Shown here: positions 10,916 to 24,140 of the stretch, piece after piece
Position numbering within the stretch: position 1 is the stretch's first letter
Layout of the letters: the number at the start of each line of letters is the position of its first letter
Origin: Leptodactylus fallax
Lineage: Eukaryota > Chordata > Amphibia > Anura > Leptodactylidae
Assembly (NCBI GenBank): GCA_947044405.1
Contig: CAMRHE010000353.1
Coordinates: 806,001 to 870,000 of the forward strand
Direction: 5' to 3'
Length of the DNA stretch: 64,000 nucleotides
Translations under genes and position numbers: made by a program
Notes under the pieces: model-generated
Seen by the model: only the letters and a program-made list of their open reading frames with translations
What the model was told of the DNA's origin: nothing
The model's database searches: none

Positions 10916-11267
10916 TTCTGTAGTTTGTATAAGTAGGTCCTCCATACAACTCTTATTCCACACACCCTTCATGATACAGTGCCATGCAAGTTCATCACTC
11001 CCCTCCCTTCAACCCCCTACAACATACAGTCCTATGTAAAAAAAAAAAAATCATTTCTCTCCTAACTGCCGCTTCCATCATGCAGTCCCATGTAAAAGTA
11101 TCACTCCTCTCCAATTACCAACTACCCTGCGGCTAGTACAAGTTATGAGGGCTTGAAGACAGTGGACGGTAGATGAAGGTTTCTCCCGGACTTTGTCATA
11201 ATAAAAAAGCTGGGAGGCTGCTTGGGTACCATAGTGAAGCTGGCAATTGCTGGCTTCACAGCTGTAA

Positions 11268-12076
11268 AAAAAATGGTGGTTTGGCACTTTCGATTTTTTT
11301 TTTCCCGCTATAACGTTCAACCTACGGGAAAAATATTTTTAGAAGTTTGCAGACCGGGAATTTTCGGACACAGGGATACCTAATGTGTATTTGTTTCACA
11401 GTAATTTTCTACTTTTATATGTACTCTAGGGAAAGGGGATGATTTAGAACTTTTCCTTTTTTACTTTTTTTTTTTTTTTTTTTTTAACTATTTTATAAGC
11501 CCACCTAGGGGGCTTGAACCTGCAATCATTTGATTGCAAGTCCCATAGACTTGGAGATTCACTACATTGCTATTGCGGCTGCTCATACACCAGCCGCAAT
11601 AGTAATATTCCTTTGACAGGCCTGAGAGCCTTCATGAGGCTCCTGGCTGTCACAGGAACAGGTCAGCTCCCGCGATATCGGCGTGCGGGAGTCGGCCTGC
11701 AACAACAAGGTACCCACTAGGCCCAGGGACAGTTTATGGGGGGGGACTTACAGGTAATAATGCCTGCGGTCAAAGTGGAGTCTGATTGCAGGCATTAGCT
11801 CCCGGTGTCCGCTGTACATTACAGAGGAGACTGGTAGCTATGGCGACCACTCTGCCACCATTATCTTTACAGGGAGGGTTCACACCGCTGAGAACACCAT
11901 GTCCTGCAAGCATAGGGCCCGCAGCATTGCCCCACTCCTGCAGCTACAGAAAGTTCCGCTGCAGGAAGCCGTCGGCAGCAGGACTGGGGCGATGCATTCG
12001 GATTATAAGACGCACCCCCCATTTTCCTCCCAAATTTTGGGGGAAAAAAGTGCGTCTTATAGTCCAAAAAATATGG
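11268..12076 (-). mobile_element. MITE family C, minus-oriented copy
   Basis: On the minus strand it starts at a TA (12077-12078) with CCATATTTTTTGGACTATAA and GACGCACTTTTTTCCCCC. It continues through the same internal order as the copy at 18757-19801: a TTCCTGCAGCGG block, a GTACAGCGGACACC-like block and GCAGGTTCAAGCCC, then A-rich sequence. The far end is truncated or indistinct near 11268. It is noncoding and has TA flanks like Tc1/mariner MITEs. Confidence 0.65.
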
Positions 12077-12154
12077 TAGTAACAAACACTGTTTAATGTT
12101 AGTGAACTATACAGCAGAAGTTCTTCTGACCTCATTACCTACCACACAGGCTTC

Positions 12155-12556
12155 TTGCTTTGTCCATTCTCTCAGTGCCCAATGCCTTCTCTAGAACCAG
12201 TGCACACTATCCATATCAGTCCTTCTCTTCTGCCTTTTCCTATGTACAGCTCTCACACACTTTTCACTCTCTTCAACCACCCTAATCCCTATACTGCTTT
12301 TAGTAGTGAAACCAAACATAAACATCTACATAAATCACTTAACCACCTTCTGTCTGTGTCCATTTTGCTCCTCTTACCTGCTGGGGACATCTCTCCAAAC
12401 GCTGGCCCTCCTTCTTTCCCTAATTTTTCCTCTTCCTACACACACAAGAATCCTACAAACCTAATCAATATTTACCATGTTCCCGCTCCTTATCTTTCTC
12501 CTGTCTCTTTTAAGTGTTCTCTCTGGAACGCCTGCTCAGTGTGTAACAAACTAGAA
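12155..12556 (+). pseudogene. L2 ORF, N-terminal part
   Basis: The translation includes SILLLLPAGDISPNAGPP and SFKCSLWNACSVCNKLE, the block that precedes and opens the apurinic-like endonuclease domain of L2 elements. The frame is open up to the hAT insertion point. If the hAT element and one copy of its target duplication are disregarded, the same frame continues at 14481 as EYINDLFLSKYLNMLALTET, so this part was intact when the hAT arrived. Confidence 0.8.
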
Positions 12557-13004
12557 CAGGGGTAGGCAACCTTTTTTGTACCGATTTTAATAAAAAAATC
12601 AAAGATGAGGTACTCGGAGTGCCGGTCAATAATTGTAAGTCTGACGACCCCTAAACTAAAGTCATATACCACAAACCATAACACAGAAGTGCTACCACCA
12701 GATGCTTTAGGACACATGCGTTTACTGCTATTTCCTGGGACGCTCCTGTACTTTAGAAGCAATGAAAGTCCATCTAGAGCCGCCAATTAGTGGTAAATGT
12801 AAGTGTCCAAGAGCACCGTATGACAGCAGTCTTATGGTGAAAACACACTATGTATCTGGATGCAGCTATATGTGGAACTTTTTCATTCGATGCAAAACTG
12901 GTGCATTTTTGCACAAAAAAAAAAACAAAGCCTGAGTTTTCTGTGCAAAAACACATCCTTAAAATAGAAAACACACCGTTATACAGAATAATGTCCCATA
13001 GTGG

Positions 13005-13970
13005 TCCCTGCACACGGTATTATGTCCCATAGCGGCCCCTGCAACATGGTATATGTCCTATAGTGGCCTCTGCATACGGTCTATGTCCCATAGCACATGG
13101 TATTATGTCCCTGCACATGGTATTATGTCCCATAGCGGTCCCTGCACACGGTATTAATGTCCCATAGCGGCCTCTGTACACAGTATTTGTCCCATAGCTG
13201 CCTCTGCACACAGTATTTGTCCCATAGCGGCCTCTGCACACGGCATTTGTCCCATAGCTGCCTCTGCACACAGTATTTGTCCCATAGCGGTCCCTGCACA
13301 CGGTATTATGTCCCATAAAACCTCTGCACACAGGATTTGTCCCATAGCTGCCTCTGCACACAGGATTTGTCCCATAGCTGCCTCTGCACACAGTATTTGT
13401 CCCATAGCGGCTCCTGCACACAGTATTTGTCCCATAGCGGCCCCTGCACACAGTATTTGTCCCATAGCGGCCTCTGCACACGGTATTTGTCCCATAGCAG
13501 TCCCTGCACACGGTATTTGTCCCATAGCGGCCCCTGCACACAGCAATATGTCCCATAACGGCCCCTACACACGGTATATGTCCCATAGCAGCCCCTGCAC
13601 ACGGTATATGTCCCATAGCGGCCCCTGCACACGGTATTATGCTCCATAGTGGCCCCTGCACACGGTATTATGTCCCATAGCGGCCTCTGCACACGGTATT
13701 TGTCCCATAGCTGCCCCTGCACACAGTATGTGTCCCATAGCGGCCCCTGCACACATCAATATGTCCCATAGCGGCCCCTACACACGGTATATGTCCCATA
13801 GCGGCCCCTGCACACGGTATTATGCTCCATAGTGGCCCCTGCACACGGTATATGTCCCATAGTGGTCCCTGCACACGGTATTATGCTCTATAGTGGCCCC
13901 TGCACATGGTATTATGCTCTATAGTGGCCCCTGCACACGGTATTATGCTCTATAGTGGCCCCTGCACACT
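13005..13970. repeat. 30-31 bp minisatellite in hAT element 1
   Basis: About 30 head-to-tail units contain CCCCTGCACACGGTATT and GTCCCATAGCGG or variants. Units differ mainly in TATTTG/TATATG/TATTATG and in GTCCCATAG/GCTCCATAG. Long open frames across it on both strands are artefacts of the periodic sequence. Confidence 0.95.
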
Positions 13971-13978
13971 CACTAGCT

Positions 13979-14355
13979 ATTATTATACTGTGGGGTCTCT
14001 TCAGACCACAGAGTATAATAAGTGGAGGGCAAAGAGAGGTGATGAAACATAAAAAACAATGTTACTCACCATTCCACGCTCCGCAGCAGCTCTGTATCTT
14101 CGGGCGCTTCTGCCTGTAGTCAGCGACCGCTCATTGAGTCTAAGGGGTCACGTCGCGTCATTATGCGTAATGACATTAGACGCAGACGCGACCCCTGAGG
14201 CCCTGTCAGCTGACTTCAGGCAGAAGCGCCTGAAGAGTACAGCGCGGCTTCGGAGCGTGGAATGGTGAGTAACATTGTTTTTTATGTTTGATCATCTCCC
14301 CGGGGGGCTCCGCTTATTATACTTGGGGGTCTGAAGAGACCCCACAGTATAATAA
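13979..14355. repeat. Two-palindrome cargo module in hAT element 1
   Basis: Palindromes at 13979-14023 and 14314-14355 share the form TTATTATACT...GGGGTCT-AGACC...AGTATAATAA. Between them are GTTACTCACC (minus-strand splice-donor-like) and GGTGAGTAAC (plus-strand), plus CpG-rich sequence with inverted CGCTTCTGCCTG and CAGGCAGAAGCG, so the whole block is roughly self-complementary. Confidence 0.8.
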
Positions 14356-14488
14356 TAGCAGTTTCGTTTCGGCCGTGTTTTGTCCGATCGAAACTGCTGG
14401 GTGAGGACTCCGCCGCCATGCCAGGGAAATAAGCCTCGCGTGCCAAGAGTGGCATGCGTGCCATAGGTTGCCGACCCCTGAACTAGAA

Positions 14489-16651
14489 TATATTAATGAC
14501 TTATTCCTCAGTAAATATCTCAACATGCTTGCCCTTACTGAAACCTGGATCCAGCAGTCTGATACGGCCTCCCCTGATGCTCTGTCTCATGGTGGCCTAC
14601 AATTCTCACACACCTCTAGGCCTGACAACAGGAAGGGTGGAGGGGTAGGGATACTTCGGTCACCACAGTGCACTTTTCAGGCCATCCCACTGGTATCCTC
14701 GCTCACATTCCCCTCATTTGAAGTACATGCTATCAGACTTTTCCGCCCACTCTCCCCTTACGTGTAGCTGTGTTCTACTGTCCACCCGGCTTACCCTACC
14801 AATTTCTGGATCACTTCACTTCTTGGCTTCCCCTCTTTTTATCCAGTGAAATTCCTACCCTCATCATGGGTGACAAACATCCCCACTGACACCCCTGCCT
14901 CCCCAGCTGCTTCACAGTTTCTCTCAATAACCACGTCTTTTGGTCTTTCACAACTTTCCTCTTCCGCCACACATGTAGATGGCAACACCATTGATCTTGT
15001 CTTCCATCAACTCCTCACAGTTTCTAAATTTACTAACTCTTCTCTGACACTCTCTGACCATAACCTTCTGTCTCTCACCATCAGACTGTTCATTCTCATC
15101 TTTTGAACCTATTACAGAGGAGGAAGTATCTCAGCTACTTTCTTTTCTCACCCTACGACCTGTAGTAGTGACCCTTTCCCCTCACACCTTCTCCAGTCTC
15201 TGTCGCCTGCCGTCACGACTTACCTTACTAAAATATTTAACCTCTCTCTCTCTTCTGGAATTTTCTCATCCTCTTTCAAACATGCTGTCATAACCCCACT
15301 ACTGAAGAAATCCTCCCTTGACCCGTCCTTCGCTGCTAACTATCGACCTGTCTCTATTTCCCTTTTATCTTCAAAATCTTGGAACGCTTAGTCTATTCTC
15401 GTTTAATTCTCTATCTTTCTGCTAACTCTCTTCTTTACCCCTTACAATCTGGCTTCCGCACTCTGCACTCTACTGAAACAGACCTCACAAAAGTCTCCAA
15501 TGATCTACTGATTGCTAAATCCAAAGGTGACTACTTCTTATTCTTCTAGATCTCTCAGCAGCATTTGACACTGTTGACCATCAACTCCTCCTCACTATGC
15601 TCCGTTCTGTCGGCCTCACAGACACTGCTCTCTCCTGGTTCTCCTCTTATCTCTCTGACCGCACTTTCTGTGTATCAATTGTGGGCTCTGTTTCTTCCCC
15701 TCTTCCCCTTGCCGTTGGGGTTCCTCAGAGCTCGGTCCTAGGTCCCCTGCTCTTCTGCCTCTACACAGTCCCCATTGGACGAACCATCACTAGATTTGGC
15801 TTCCGGTACCATCTTTATGCTGATGACACCTAATTATATACGTCACCCCGTGACATCACCCCTGCACTAATACAAAACACCAGTGACTGCCTCTAGGCTG
15901 TCTCAAATATCATGTCTTCGCTCTATCTGAAACTGAATCTCTCAAAGACTGAACTACTGCTGTTTCCACCATCTAATAGATCTGTCCCTGATATCTCCAA
16001 TGCAGCCTCTGGTCTTACCATAAATCCTAGGCAGTATGCCCGCTGCTTTGTTTGACTCAGACCTTTCCTTCACCCCCCCATATCCAATCACTCGCACGCT
16101 CATGTCACCTCCACAATCAAAAACATCTCCAGAATCCGCCCTTTCCTTACCACAAATACACTAAAGACACTTATTGTTGCCCTTAATCACTCTCGCCTTG
16201 ACTACTGTAAATCCTTACTAATCGGTCTTCCCCTTACTAAACTCTCCTCTCTACAATTTATTCTGAATGCGGCGGCCAGGCTCATCTATCAGTCTAGACG
16301 CTATAGCGATGCTTCCGGTCTGTGACGGTCACTACTTTGGCTGCCTATTCAATACAGAATACAATATAAACTTATCACCCTCATCCACAAGGCTCTCCAT
16401 AATGCTGCACCTCCCTACATTTCCTCCTTCATCTCTGTCTATCGTCCAACCCGTACTCTCCGTTCACTCAATGACCTAAGACTAACATCCTCTATTATCA
16501 GAACATCCCACGCTCGTATACAAGACTTCTCCCGAGTTGCACCACTTCTCTGGAATGCTATATCCCGGACTATTAGATTAACCCCCAATTTCCACAGCTT
16601 CAAGCGTAAACTAAAGACATATCTTTTCAGACATGCTTATCACAACTCCTA
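14489..16651 (+). pseudogene. L2 endonuclease, reverse transcriptase and C-terminus
   Basis: This is the continuation of the L2 protein. The endonuclease part shows LALTETWI and RKGGGVGILR. The reverse transcriptase part shows [31 protein letters not shown] and the catalytic YADD box in [10 protein letters not shown]. The C-terminal region contains APPYISSF, RTSHARIQDFS and LKTYLFRHAY up to the stop at 16649-16651. The enzyme would nick target DNA and copy its RNA. It is broken by a CAA-to-TAA type nonsense directly after YADDT (15831-15833), further stops near 15390 and 16322, and frameshifts around 14767 and 15106. Confidence 0.85.
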
Positions 16652-17080
16652 ATGTAAACCCTTCCGTAGTTACAATCCCTAAAACATACCCTCCTCTGTT
16701 GATGCTCCAACATTACCTCACAGGATATGATGCTGTATCAGACTAACTTTATATGTCTAGGCACCTTCTGCACGTTAAATGACATGACTGGTGACGGCTC
16801 ATACAGTTTTATATATGTGCAATGACACTAACCTCTATTACAAAATTGTCTGACCATTGTACAAGCAATGCTATGTCTGTTGACGCCCCTGCTACTTCTT
16901 GTGTCACCCCCTCTACCTCATAGATTGTAAGCTCTTGCGAGCAGGGTCCTCAGTCCCAGTGTGTGAATTGACTATTTCTTTGTAATATATCTTTTTTGTC
17001 AGTACTTGAACCCTACAAACTGTACAGTGCTGCGGAATATGTTGGCTCTATATAAATAAAATTTATTATTATTATTATAT
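16652..17080 (+). other. L2 3' UTR and tail
   Basis: The region includes AGATTGTAAGCTCTTGCGAG and GCTGCGGAATATGTTGGC, followed by TATATAAATAAAA and ATT repeats. The tail GGAATATGTTGGC...TATATAAATAAA also occurs in minus orientation at 61186-61237, and a related tail lies at 34505-34560. Confidence 0.75.
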
Positions 17081-18709
<1,629 letters not shown>

Positions 18710-18711
18710 TA

Positions 18712-20096
18712 CAGTGGGTGAAATAAGTATTGAGCACGTCACAAATTTTCTAAGTACCGTATTTTTCGGACCATAAGATGCACTTTTTCCCCCCAAATTT
18801 GGGAGAAAAATGAGGGTGCATCTTATAGTCCGAATGTGGGTGTTGGGGGGTGGTGGAGGAGCGGGGTCGCAGCATCTCCCCACTACTGCCGCCTCCGGCT
18901 TCCTGCAGCGGAAGAAGTGGGACGATGTGCGGGCCCTGGGCTTGGAGGAGCGGGTGTCCCAACAAACCCATCCTGGCATCTGTCGTGCAATTACGGCAGA
19001 TGCCGGGTCTGTAAAGATGATGGCGGCTGCTCTGCTGCAGAGCGGTCACCCTAGCTACTGGGTTTCCGCTGTAATGTACAGCGGAGACCCAGAGCTAATG
19101 CCCTGACTCTCATTGCTGGCATTACCACCTGTAAGCCCTCCCAAAGGTATTAAAACTGTCCCTGGGCCCAGTGGGTACCTGTCTTGTTGCAGGCTGGCTC
19201 CTGCGTGGCGATATTGCAGGAGTCGACCTGTTCCTGTGACAGCCGGGAGCCTTAGCTCTCAGGCTTGTCATAGTAATATTACTATTGTGGCTGATCTATG
19301 ACCAGCCTCAATATTAATGTACAGAATCTCCCATAGACTGCAATGCGTTATATGATTGTATATGATTAAATGATTGCAGGTTCAACCCACTCGGGGGGGG
19401 GGGGGCCTAATAAAAAAAAAAAAAAAAGTTCTAAATCACCCCTTTTCCCTAGAATACATATAAAAGAACAAAAGGACTTCCGAAACGCATACACATTAGG
19501 TGTCCCTGTCACCGTATGGTGAACGTTGTAGCGGGGAAAAAAAAAAAATCAAAAGGTGCCAAACTGCTATTTTCGCTGTTTCGCCTCTGATTGTATTAAA
19601 AAGTGATCAAAGCAATAGACATTTCCTAAAATGTTATAACTAAAAAGTACATCTGGCCCCGCAAAAAAACATGCTGTATGCAGCTGTTACAAAACTACAA
19701 CTCCCATGTTATTTATTTTTTCCATTATTTTACCATTTTTTTGCTTCAAAATTTTTTCCCTATTTTCCTCCTCTAAAACTCTTATAGTCCGAAAAATAAG
19801 GTAAATATATTTCTAAAGGTACTATTGACATGAAATTCTCACCAGTCAGTAACAACCCATCCAATCCATACAGGTGAATAAATCAAACCATAGATGTCCA
19901 TAAATTAAGTTATGTGTAATAGTGAGAAATGAGACAGAGAAAAAGTATTGAACACGCTTACTGAAATGTATTTAATACTTTGTATAAAAGGCTTTGTTGG
20001 TGATCACAGTTTCAAGACGCCTCCTATATGGAGAAACTAATGGCATGCATTGCTCAGGTGTATATTCTTCCAGTATTTCACAGGCTTGTCTACATA
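18712..20096. mobile_element. Tc1-like element E, left part, interrupted
   Basis: After TA (18710-18711), the terminal repeat CAGTGGGTGAAATAAGTATT begins. Its continuation after a MITE insertion (AATATATTTCTAAAGGT... at 19804) includes GAGAAATGAGACAGAG and AAAGTATTGAACACG. The element is cut at 20095-20096 by Tc1 element B. No right end or transposase is recognisable. It is the oldest layer of a three-element nest. Confidence 0.65.
18757..19801 (+). mobile_element. MITE family C, full copy
   Basis: Ends CCGTATTTTTCGGACCATAA and its near-complement CTTATAGTCCGAAAAATAAGG are flanked by TA (18755-18756 and 19802-19803). The left end also contains a subterminal repeat: TTCCCCCCAAATTTGGGAGA and then CATCTTATAGTCCGAATG. 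Noncoding. A second copy in opposite orientation lies at 11268-12076, and related ends or interiors at 54190-54255 and 63612-63835. Confidence 0.8.
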
Positions 20097-20269
20097 CAGT
20101 GGGGAAAGTAAGTATTTGATACACTGGCAATTTGCAAGTTTTACCACCTACAAAGAAAGGAGGTCTGTAATTTTTATCGTAGGTACTGTGAGAGACAATC
20201 TAAAAAAATAAATCCAGAAAATCACATTGTATGATTTTTAAATAATTAATTTGCATTTTATTGCATGAA

Positions 20270-21308
20270 ATATGTATTTGATACAATAGAAAAACAGAAC
20301 TTAATATATGGTACATTGGTAATTGTTTGCAATTACAAAGGTCAGACGTTTCCTGTAGTTCTTGACCAAGTTTGCACATACTGCAGCAGGGATTTTGGTC
20401 CACTCCTCCATACAGATATTCTCCAGATCTTTCAGGTTTCAGGGCTGTTGCTGGGCTACATTGAGTTTCAGCTCCCTCCAAAGATTTTCGATTTGGTTCA
20501 GGTCTGAAGACTGGCTAGGCCACTCCAGGACCTTGAAATGCTTCTTATGGAGCCACTCCTTAGTTGCCCTGGCTATGTGTTTCGGGTCATTGTCATACTG
20601 GGAAACCCAGCCACGACCCATCTTCAATGCTCTTAATGAGGGACCAAGGTTGTTGGCCAAAATCTCGCAATACATGGCCCCACCCATCCTCCCTTCAATA
20701 CGGTGCAGTCTTCCTGTCCCATTTGCAGAAAAGCACTCCCAAAGTATGATGTTACCACCCCCATGCTTCATGGTTGGGACGGTGTTCTTGAGGTTGTACT
20801 CAACCTTCTTCTTCCTCCAAACACGGTGAGTGGAGTTGATACCAAAAAGTTCTATTTTGGTCTCATCTGACCACATGACCTTCTCCCATGCCTCCTCTGG
20901 ATTATCCAGATGGTCATTGATGAACTTCAAACAGGCCTGGACATGTGCTGGCGTGAGCAGGGGGAACTTGTGTGCCCTGCAGAATTTTAATTCATGACGG
21001 CGTAGTGTGTTACTAATGGTAATCTTGAAGAATGTGGTCCCAGCTCTCTTCAGGTCATTAACCAGGTACTTCCATGTAGTCCTAGGCTGATTCCTGACCT
21101 TTCTCAATCATTCCTACCCCATGAGGCGAGATCTTGCATTGAGCCCCAGGCTGAGAAAGACTGTGTTTCTTCATTTTCTAGTAATTGTGCCAACAGTTAA
21201 TGCCTTCTTACCAAGCTACTTGCTTATTGTCGTGTAGCTCATCCCAATGTTGTGTAGGTCAACAATTTTGTCCCTGGTGTCTTTAGACAGCTCTTTGGTC
21301 TTGGCCAT
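20270..21308 (-). pseudogene. Tc1 transposase, element B
   Basis: From the ATG at 21308, [20 protein letters not shown] opens the DNA-binding region, broken by stops (for example after YTTISK) and a frameshift. The catalytic part from 21107 is open and shows [11 protein letters not shown], the glycine-rich [27 protein letters not shown] and [11 protein letters not shown], so both aspartates and the glutamate persist. The C-terminus shifts frame near 20480. It was a DD34E transposase but is now non-functional as a single protein. Confidence 0.85.
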
Positions 21309-21391
21309 GGTGGAAATAATGTAGTGTGATTGATTGAGTGTGTGGACAGGTGTCTTTTATACAGGTAACGAGTTCAATACAGGTAATGAGT

Positions 21392-21845
21392 GCAGATTAG
21401 GACACATTTTCGGGTTTTTTGTATGTGCGGTTTTGAGGGCTATAACATTTTTATCATTTGCGTTATACTAACTAATTTCTGCATCTTTTTTCGGTGACAC
21501 ATAGTGCTACTAAAAAACTTTTTAAAATAGTTTTTCTTCTCCGTTACGGTAATTTTTATTTTGTATTGTGTCGTCAGGGTGGGGCTAGAACCTGTAATAA
21601 GGGCATGTTATTGGCATATTTATTTATTTTACTTTATTAATGTTTTTTACATTGTGTCCCCATAGGGTCATAATATACCTTTGGGGGCATCTGAACAGTA
21701 TTTTTTTGGTGGGGAAGGCTGATTTCCCCTGTAACTGGGGCTAATACATTTAGCCCCAGTTGCAGGAGGAATACAGCCTCCTGCCCATAACTATAGAGCT
21801 GATCTGGGTCCCCTAGGACCACTTCTGGACTCTATGCTCTATGGT
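21392..21845. mobile_element. Unclassified insertion inside Tc1-B 5' region
   Basis: Compared with the element at 59276-60786, Tc1-B sequence breaks off after AGTGCAGATTAGGA and resumes at GTTAAAGAAAAACTAACAGG. The intervening 450 bases contain GTGGGGCTAGAACCTGTAAT, which recalls the GAACCTGCAATC block of MITE family C, and an inverted GGGGCTAATAC/TAGCCCCAGT pair. The ends are not clear. Confidence 0.5.
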
Positions 21846-22094
21846 TAAAGAAAAACTAACAGGTCTGTGAGACCCAGAATTCTTCCTGTTTGGTTGGTGA
21901 TCAAATACTTATTTCATGCAATAAAATACCAATTAATTATTTAAAAATCATACAATAATTTTCTGGATTTTTTTTTAGATTCTGTCTCTCACAGTTGAAG
22001 TGTACCTACGATAAAAATTACAGAACTCTCCATTCTTTGTAGGTGGGAAAACTTGCAAAATCGGCAGTGTATCAAATACTTATTTTCCCCACTG

Positions 22095-22510
22095 TAGGTA
22101 TGTGAAACAAAAAAAAAAAAAAAAAAGTTTAAAATCTGGACCCAATTTCCATGCGCTTCCTGCTAGACACCGCTCTGGTTAACTCCTCTGGGTGGGTGAA
22201 TAGGTTTTGTTTTTTTGTTTTTTTCAAAAAACACACTTTTTATTATTAAGGTAACAAACCAAGTCCTAAAAAGTAAAAAATAAAGTAAATTATACCAGAT
22301 AGTAACGTGTTTTGGAGCCCACTGCTCCTGCCTCAGCCTTCACTGGTGTACTGAAATGTCTGTTGCAACCTTTTACAATCCAATAGTGTTATCATATGAC
22401 TAATTAGGCTACAATAGGTCAAACAGTTTTAAACCTTCATATACAAGTGTTATTAACATATATAGTTGTATACAGTAGTCATATACTTTGTCAAATGGCA
22501 TTGCATCCAT
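22095..22510. other. No gene
   Basis: A poly-A tract (22109-22127) and A/T-rich sequence are present; I recognise no element. Confidence 0.5.
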
Positions 22511-23299
22511 CATACCTCCCAACTGTCCCGCATCTGGCGGGACTGTCCCGCTTTGACACTGTTGTCCCGCATAGCTTGCTGTTTGTCCCGCTATGCCCCC
22601 AAAGTGACTTGCGGCTAACAAACTTTATTAGAGTACTAGGGTAAAGGCTAGGGTATGCTAAATCCTCGTGAGCTAAAGGACCTTTGATGACGTCATGACC
22701 ATGTGATCAGACTCGGGTGGGCGGAGCTAGTCTGGATCGTACAGGACAGTGTGGTCTTACACAGTAGAGGAAGCTGCTGGGAACAGGGGCGTAAATATCG
22801 GGGTAGCAGCGGTAGTGGCTGCCACAGGACCCGGGACATTAGAGGACCCAGAGCCCTGTGGCAGCCGCTACCGCGAACCCCACAAACCAGTAGAGTAACG
22901 AACGGCAGGGTACGGAGCCCGCGGCCAGCTGGAGATGGCCGGGCCCCGTACCATTATGATAGCGGTCAGGGAAAGTACATACTGTTATTGGAAAGGGGCG
23001 GTGACTGAAAACAATAAATACATATTCTCACCTCTCCTGGGTACAGCATCCTCTCCGGTGCTCTTCCGTCATCATTGAGGCCTGTGATTAGGCCCCAGTG
23101 GTCACATGGGGCGCGGCCGTGTAATGGCGTCAGTGCGCCCCCATGTGACCGCTGAGGCCCAATCACAGGCCTTGGCAGCGACGTCGGAAGAGGGCCTAAA
23201 GACGTGAAGACGGCAGAATGGAACGAGGATGCCAAGGTAAGGTAAGGCAAGGTGAGTAAGAATGTTCGTTATTTTTAATCACCTTCCCTGGGCCTCTGA

Positions 23300-23343
23300 T
23301 TATTATACTCTGGGGTCTGAGGAGACCCCAAAGTATAATAATA
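23300..23343. repeat. Cargo-module palindrome in hAT element 3
   Basis: TATTATACTCTGGGGTCT is complemented by AGACCCCAAAGTATAATA around GAGG. GGTGAGTAAG lies upstream at about 23251, the same order as in the other modules. Confidence 0.85.
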
Positions 23344-23364
23344 GCACCAAAGCAGAGGGGGGCT

Positions 23365-23790
23365 GTTGGGAGCTTATAATACTATGTGTGGGCCACTGTA
23401 GAACATATAATACTGTGTGTGGGCCACTGTAGAGCATATAATACTGGGTGGGGGCCACTGTAGAGCATATAATACTGGGTGGGGACCACTGTGGGGATCA
23501 TATAATAATGGGTGGGGGCCACTGTGGGGAGCATATAATACTGGCTGGGGCCCACTATGCGGGCATATAATACTGGGTGGGTACCACTGTGGGAAGCATA
23601 TAATAATGGGTGGAGACCACTGTGCGGAGCATATTATACTGTGTGGGGCCACTGTGGGTAACATATTATACTGTGTGTGGAGGGAGCAATGTAGAGCATA
23701 TAATGCTGTGTGGGGACCACTGTTAAGCATATAATACTATCTGGGGCCATTATTGAGCATATTTTACTGTTTGGGGACCAGTAACCGCCT
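23365..23790. repeat. Minisatellite in hAT element 3
   Basis: About 12 units of 29-33 bases carry GGGGCCACTGT and AGCATATAATACTG. The order and words correspond to the reverse complement of the array in hAT elements 1 and 2, but more diverged. Confidence 0.85.
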
Positions 23791-24018
23791 TGGGGCCCAG
23801 CCATTCCCAGTTACGCCACTGGCTGGGAAGGAACGATTACTGAAAGGTGAGGAAAGAAGAGACAGCTTGTGGGAACAAGAGGGGGGAACTGTTGGCAGAT
23901 GAAGGGGGCATTAAATTGGTGGCAGATCATGAAGGGGGATATTAAACTGGGAACAGATGGAGGAGGGACATCAAACTGGGGGTTGTAGTGGGCTGAAGGG
24001 GGAGAGGGTGGTGCTTTT

Positions 24019-24140
24019 TTTATGCATGGGACTGCATAAATTGGAGGGGGCTGACTAAAGAGAGGGTGATATCTACATGGGACTGCATAAATTGGAGGGG
24101 GCTGACTAAAGAGAGGGTGATATCTACATGGGACTGCATA
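24019..24140. repeat. Tandem duplication, 54-bp unit
   Basis: GGGACTGCATAAATTGGAGG followed by GGGCTGACTAAAGAGAGGGT is repeated twice, with a partial third start. A less regular purine-rich repeat (GGGGGCATTAAATTGG / GGGGGATATTAAACTGG) precedes it from about 23905. Confidence 0.85.

Larger units (their letters stand above)
12557..14480. mobile_element. Non-autonomous hAT element 1 with internal minisatellite
   Basis: Terminal inverted repeats are CAGGGGTAGGCAACCT on the left and the complement of CAGGGGTCGGCAACCTAT on the right. They are flanked by a perfect 8-bp duplication, AACTAGAA (12549-12556 and 14481-14488), diagnostic of hAT transposition. There is no transposase. The interior holds a 30-31 bp tandem array (about 13005-13970) and two palindromes. 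A second copy of the family is at 29571-31347. Confidence 0.9.
12079..17080 (+). mobile_element. L2-type LINE, split by a hAT element
   Basis: A non-LTR retrotransposon of the L2 clade with N-terminal and endonuclease sequence (12155-12556 and 14489-15100), reverse transcriptase (15290-15900), the C-terminal region (to 16651) and a 3' UTR. It ends in TATATAAATAAAATTTATT and an ATT microsatellite, the usual L2 3' tail. The hAT element 12557-14480 interrupts it with exact 8-bp duplications (AACTAGAA), so the LINE inserted first. Several stops and frameshifts show that it is dead. Confidence 0.85.
20097..22094 (-). mobile_element. Tc1/mariner element B
   Basis: The left end is CAGTGGGGAAAGTAAGTATT and the right end the complement of CAGTGGGGAAAATAAGTATT, flanked by TA (20095-20096 and 22095-22096). 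It carries a damaged transposase on the minus strand. It is longer than the usual 1.5-1.6 kb because about 450 bases are inserted at 21392-21845. The same family is present at 59276-60786. Confidence 0.9.
22784..23821. mobile_element. Non-autonomous hAT element 3
   Basis: The left end is CAGGGGCGTAAATATCGGGG and the right end the complement of CAGTGGCGTAACTGGGAATG, flanked by the perfect 8-bp duplication GCTGGGAA (22776-22783 and 23822-23829). It is the same family as 61302-61999, in the opposite orientation. Its interior has a palindrome at 23300-23343 and a 30-bp class tandem array at 23365-23790. It lies inside element F and is therefore younger. Confidence 0.9.

Noticed and set aside
13020..13874. 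Long open frames on both strands across the minisatellite (up to 213 residues)
   Set aside because: They are products of the 30-31 bp periodicity with repeated Met-Gly-His or Cys-Arg-Gly-type runs in several frames at once; the same occurs at 30.0-31.3, 23.4-23.7 and 57.0-57.2 kb. No sign of a real protein.
19371..19400. Possible tRNA-like B box (GGTTCAA) in MITE family C, also near 11513
   Set aside because: No A box, no cloverleaf and no 3' tail; it is part of the conserved MITE interior.
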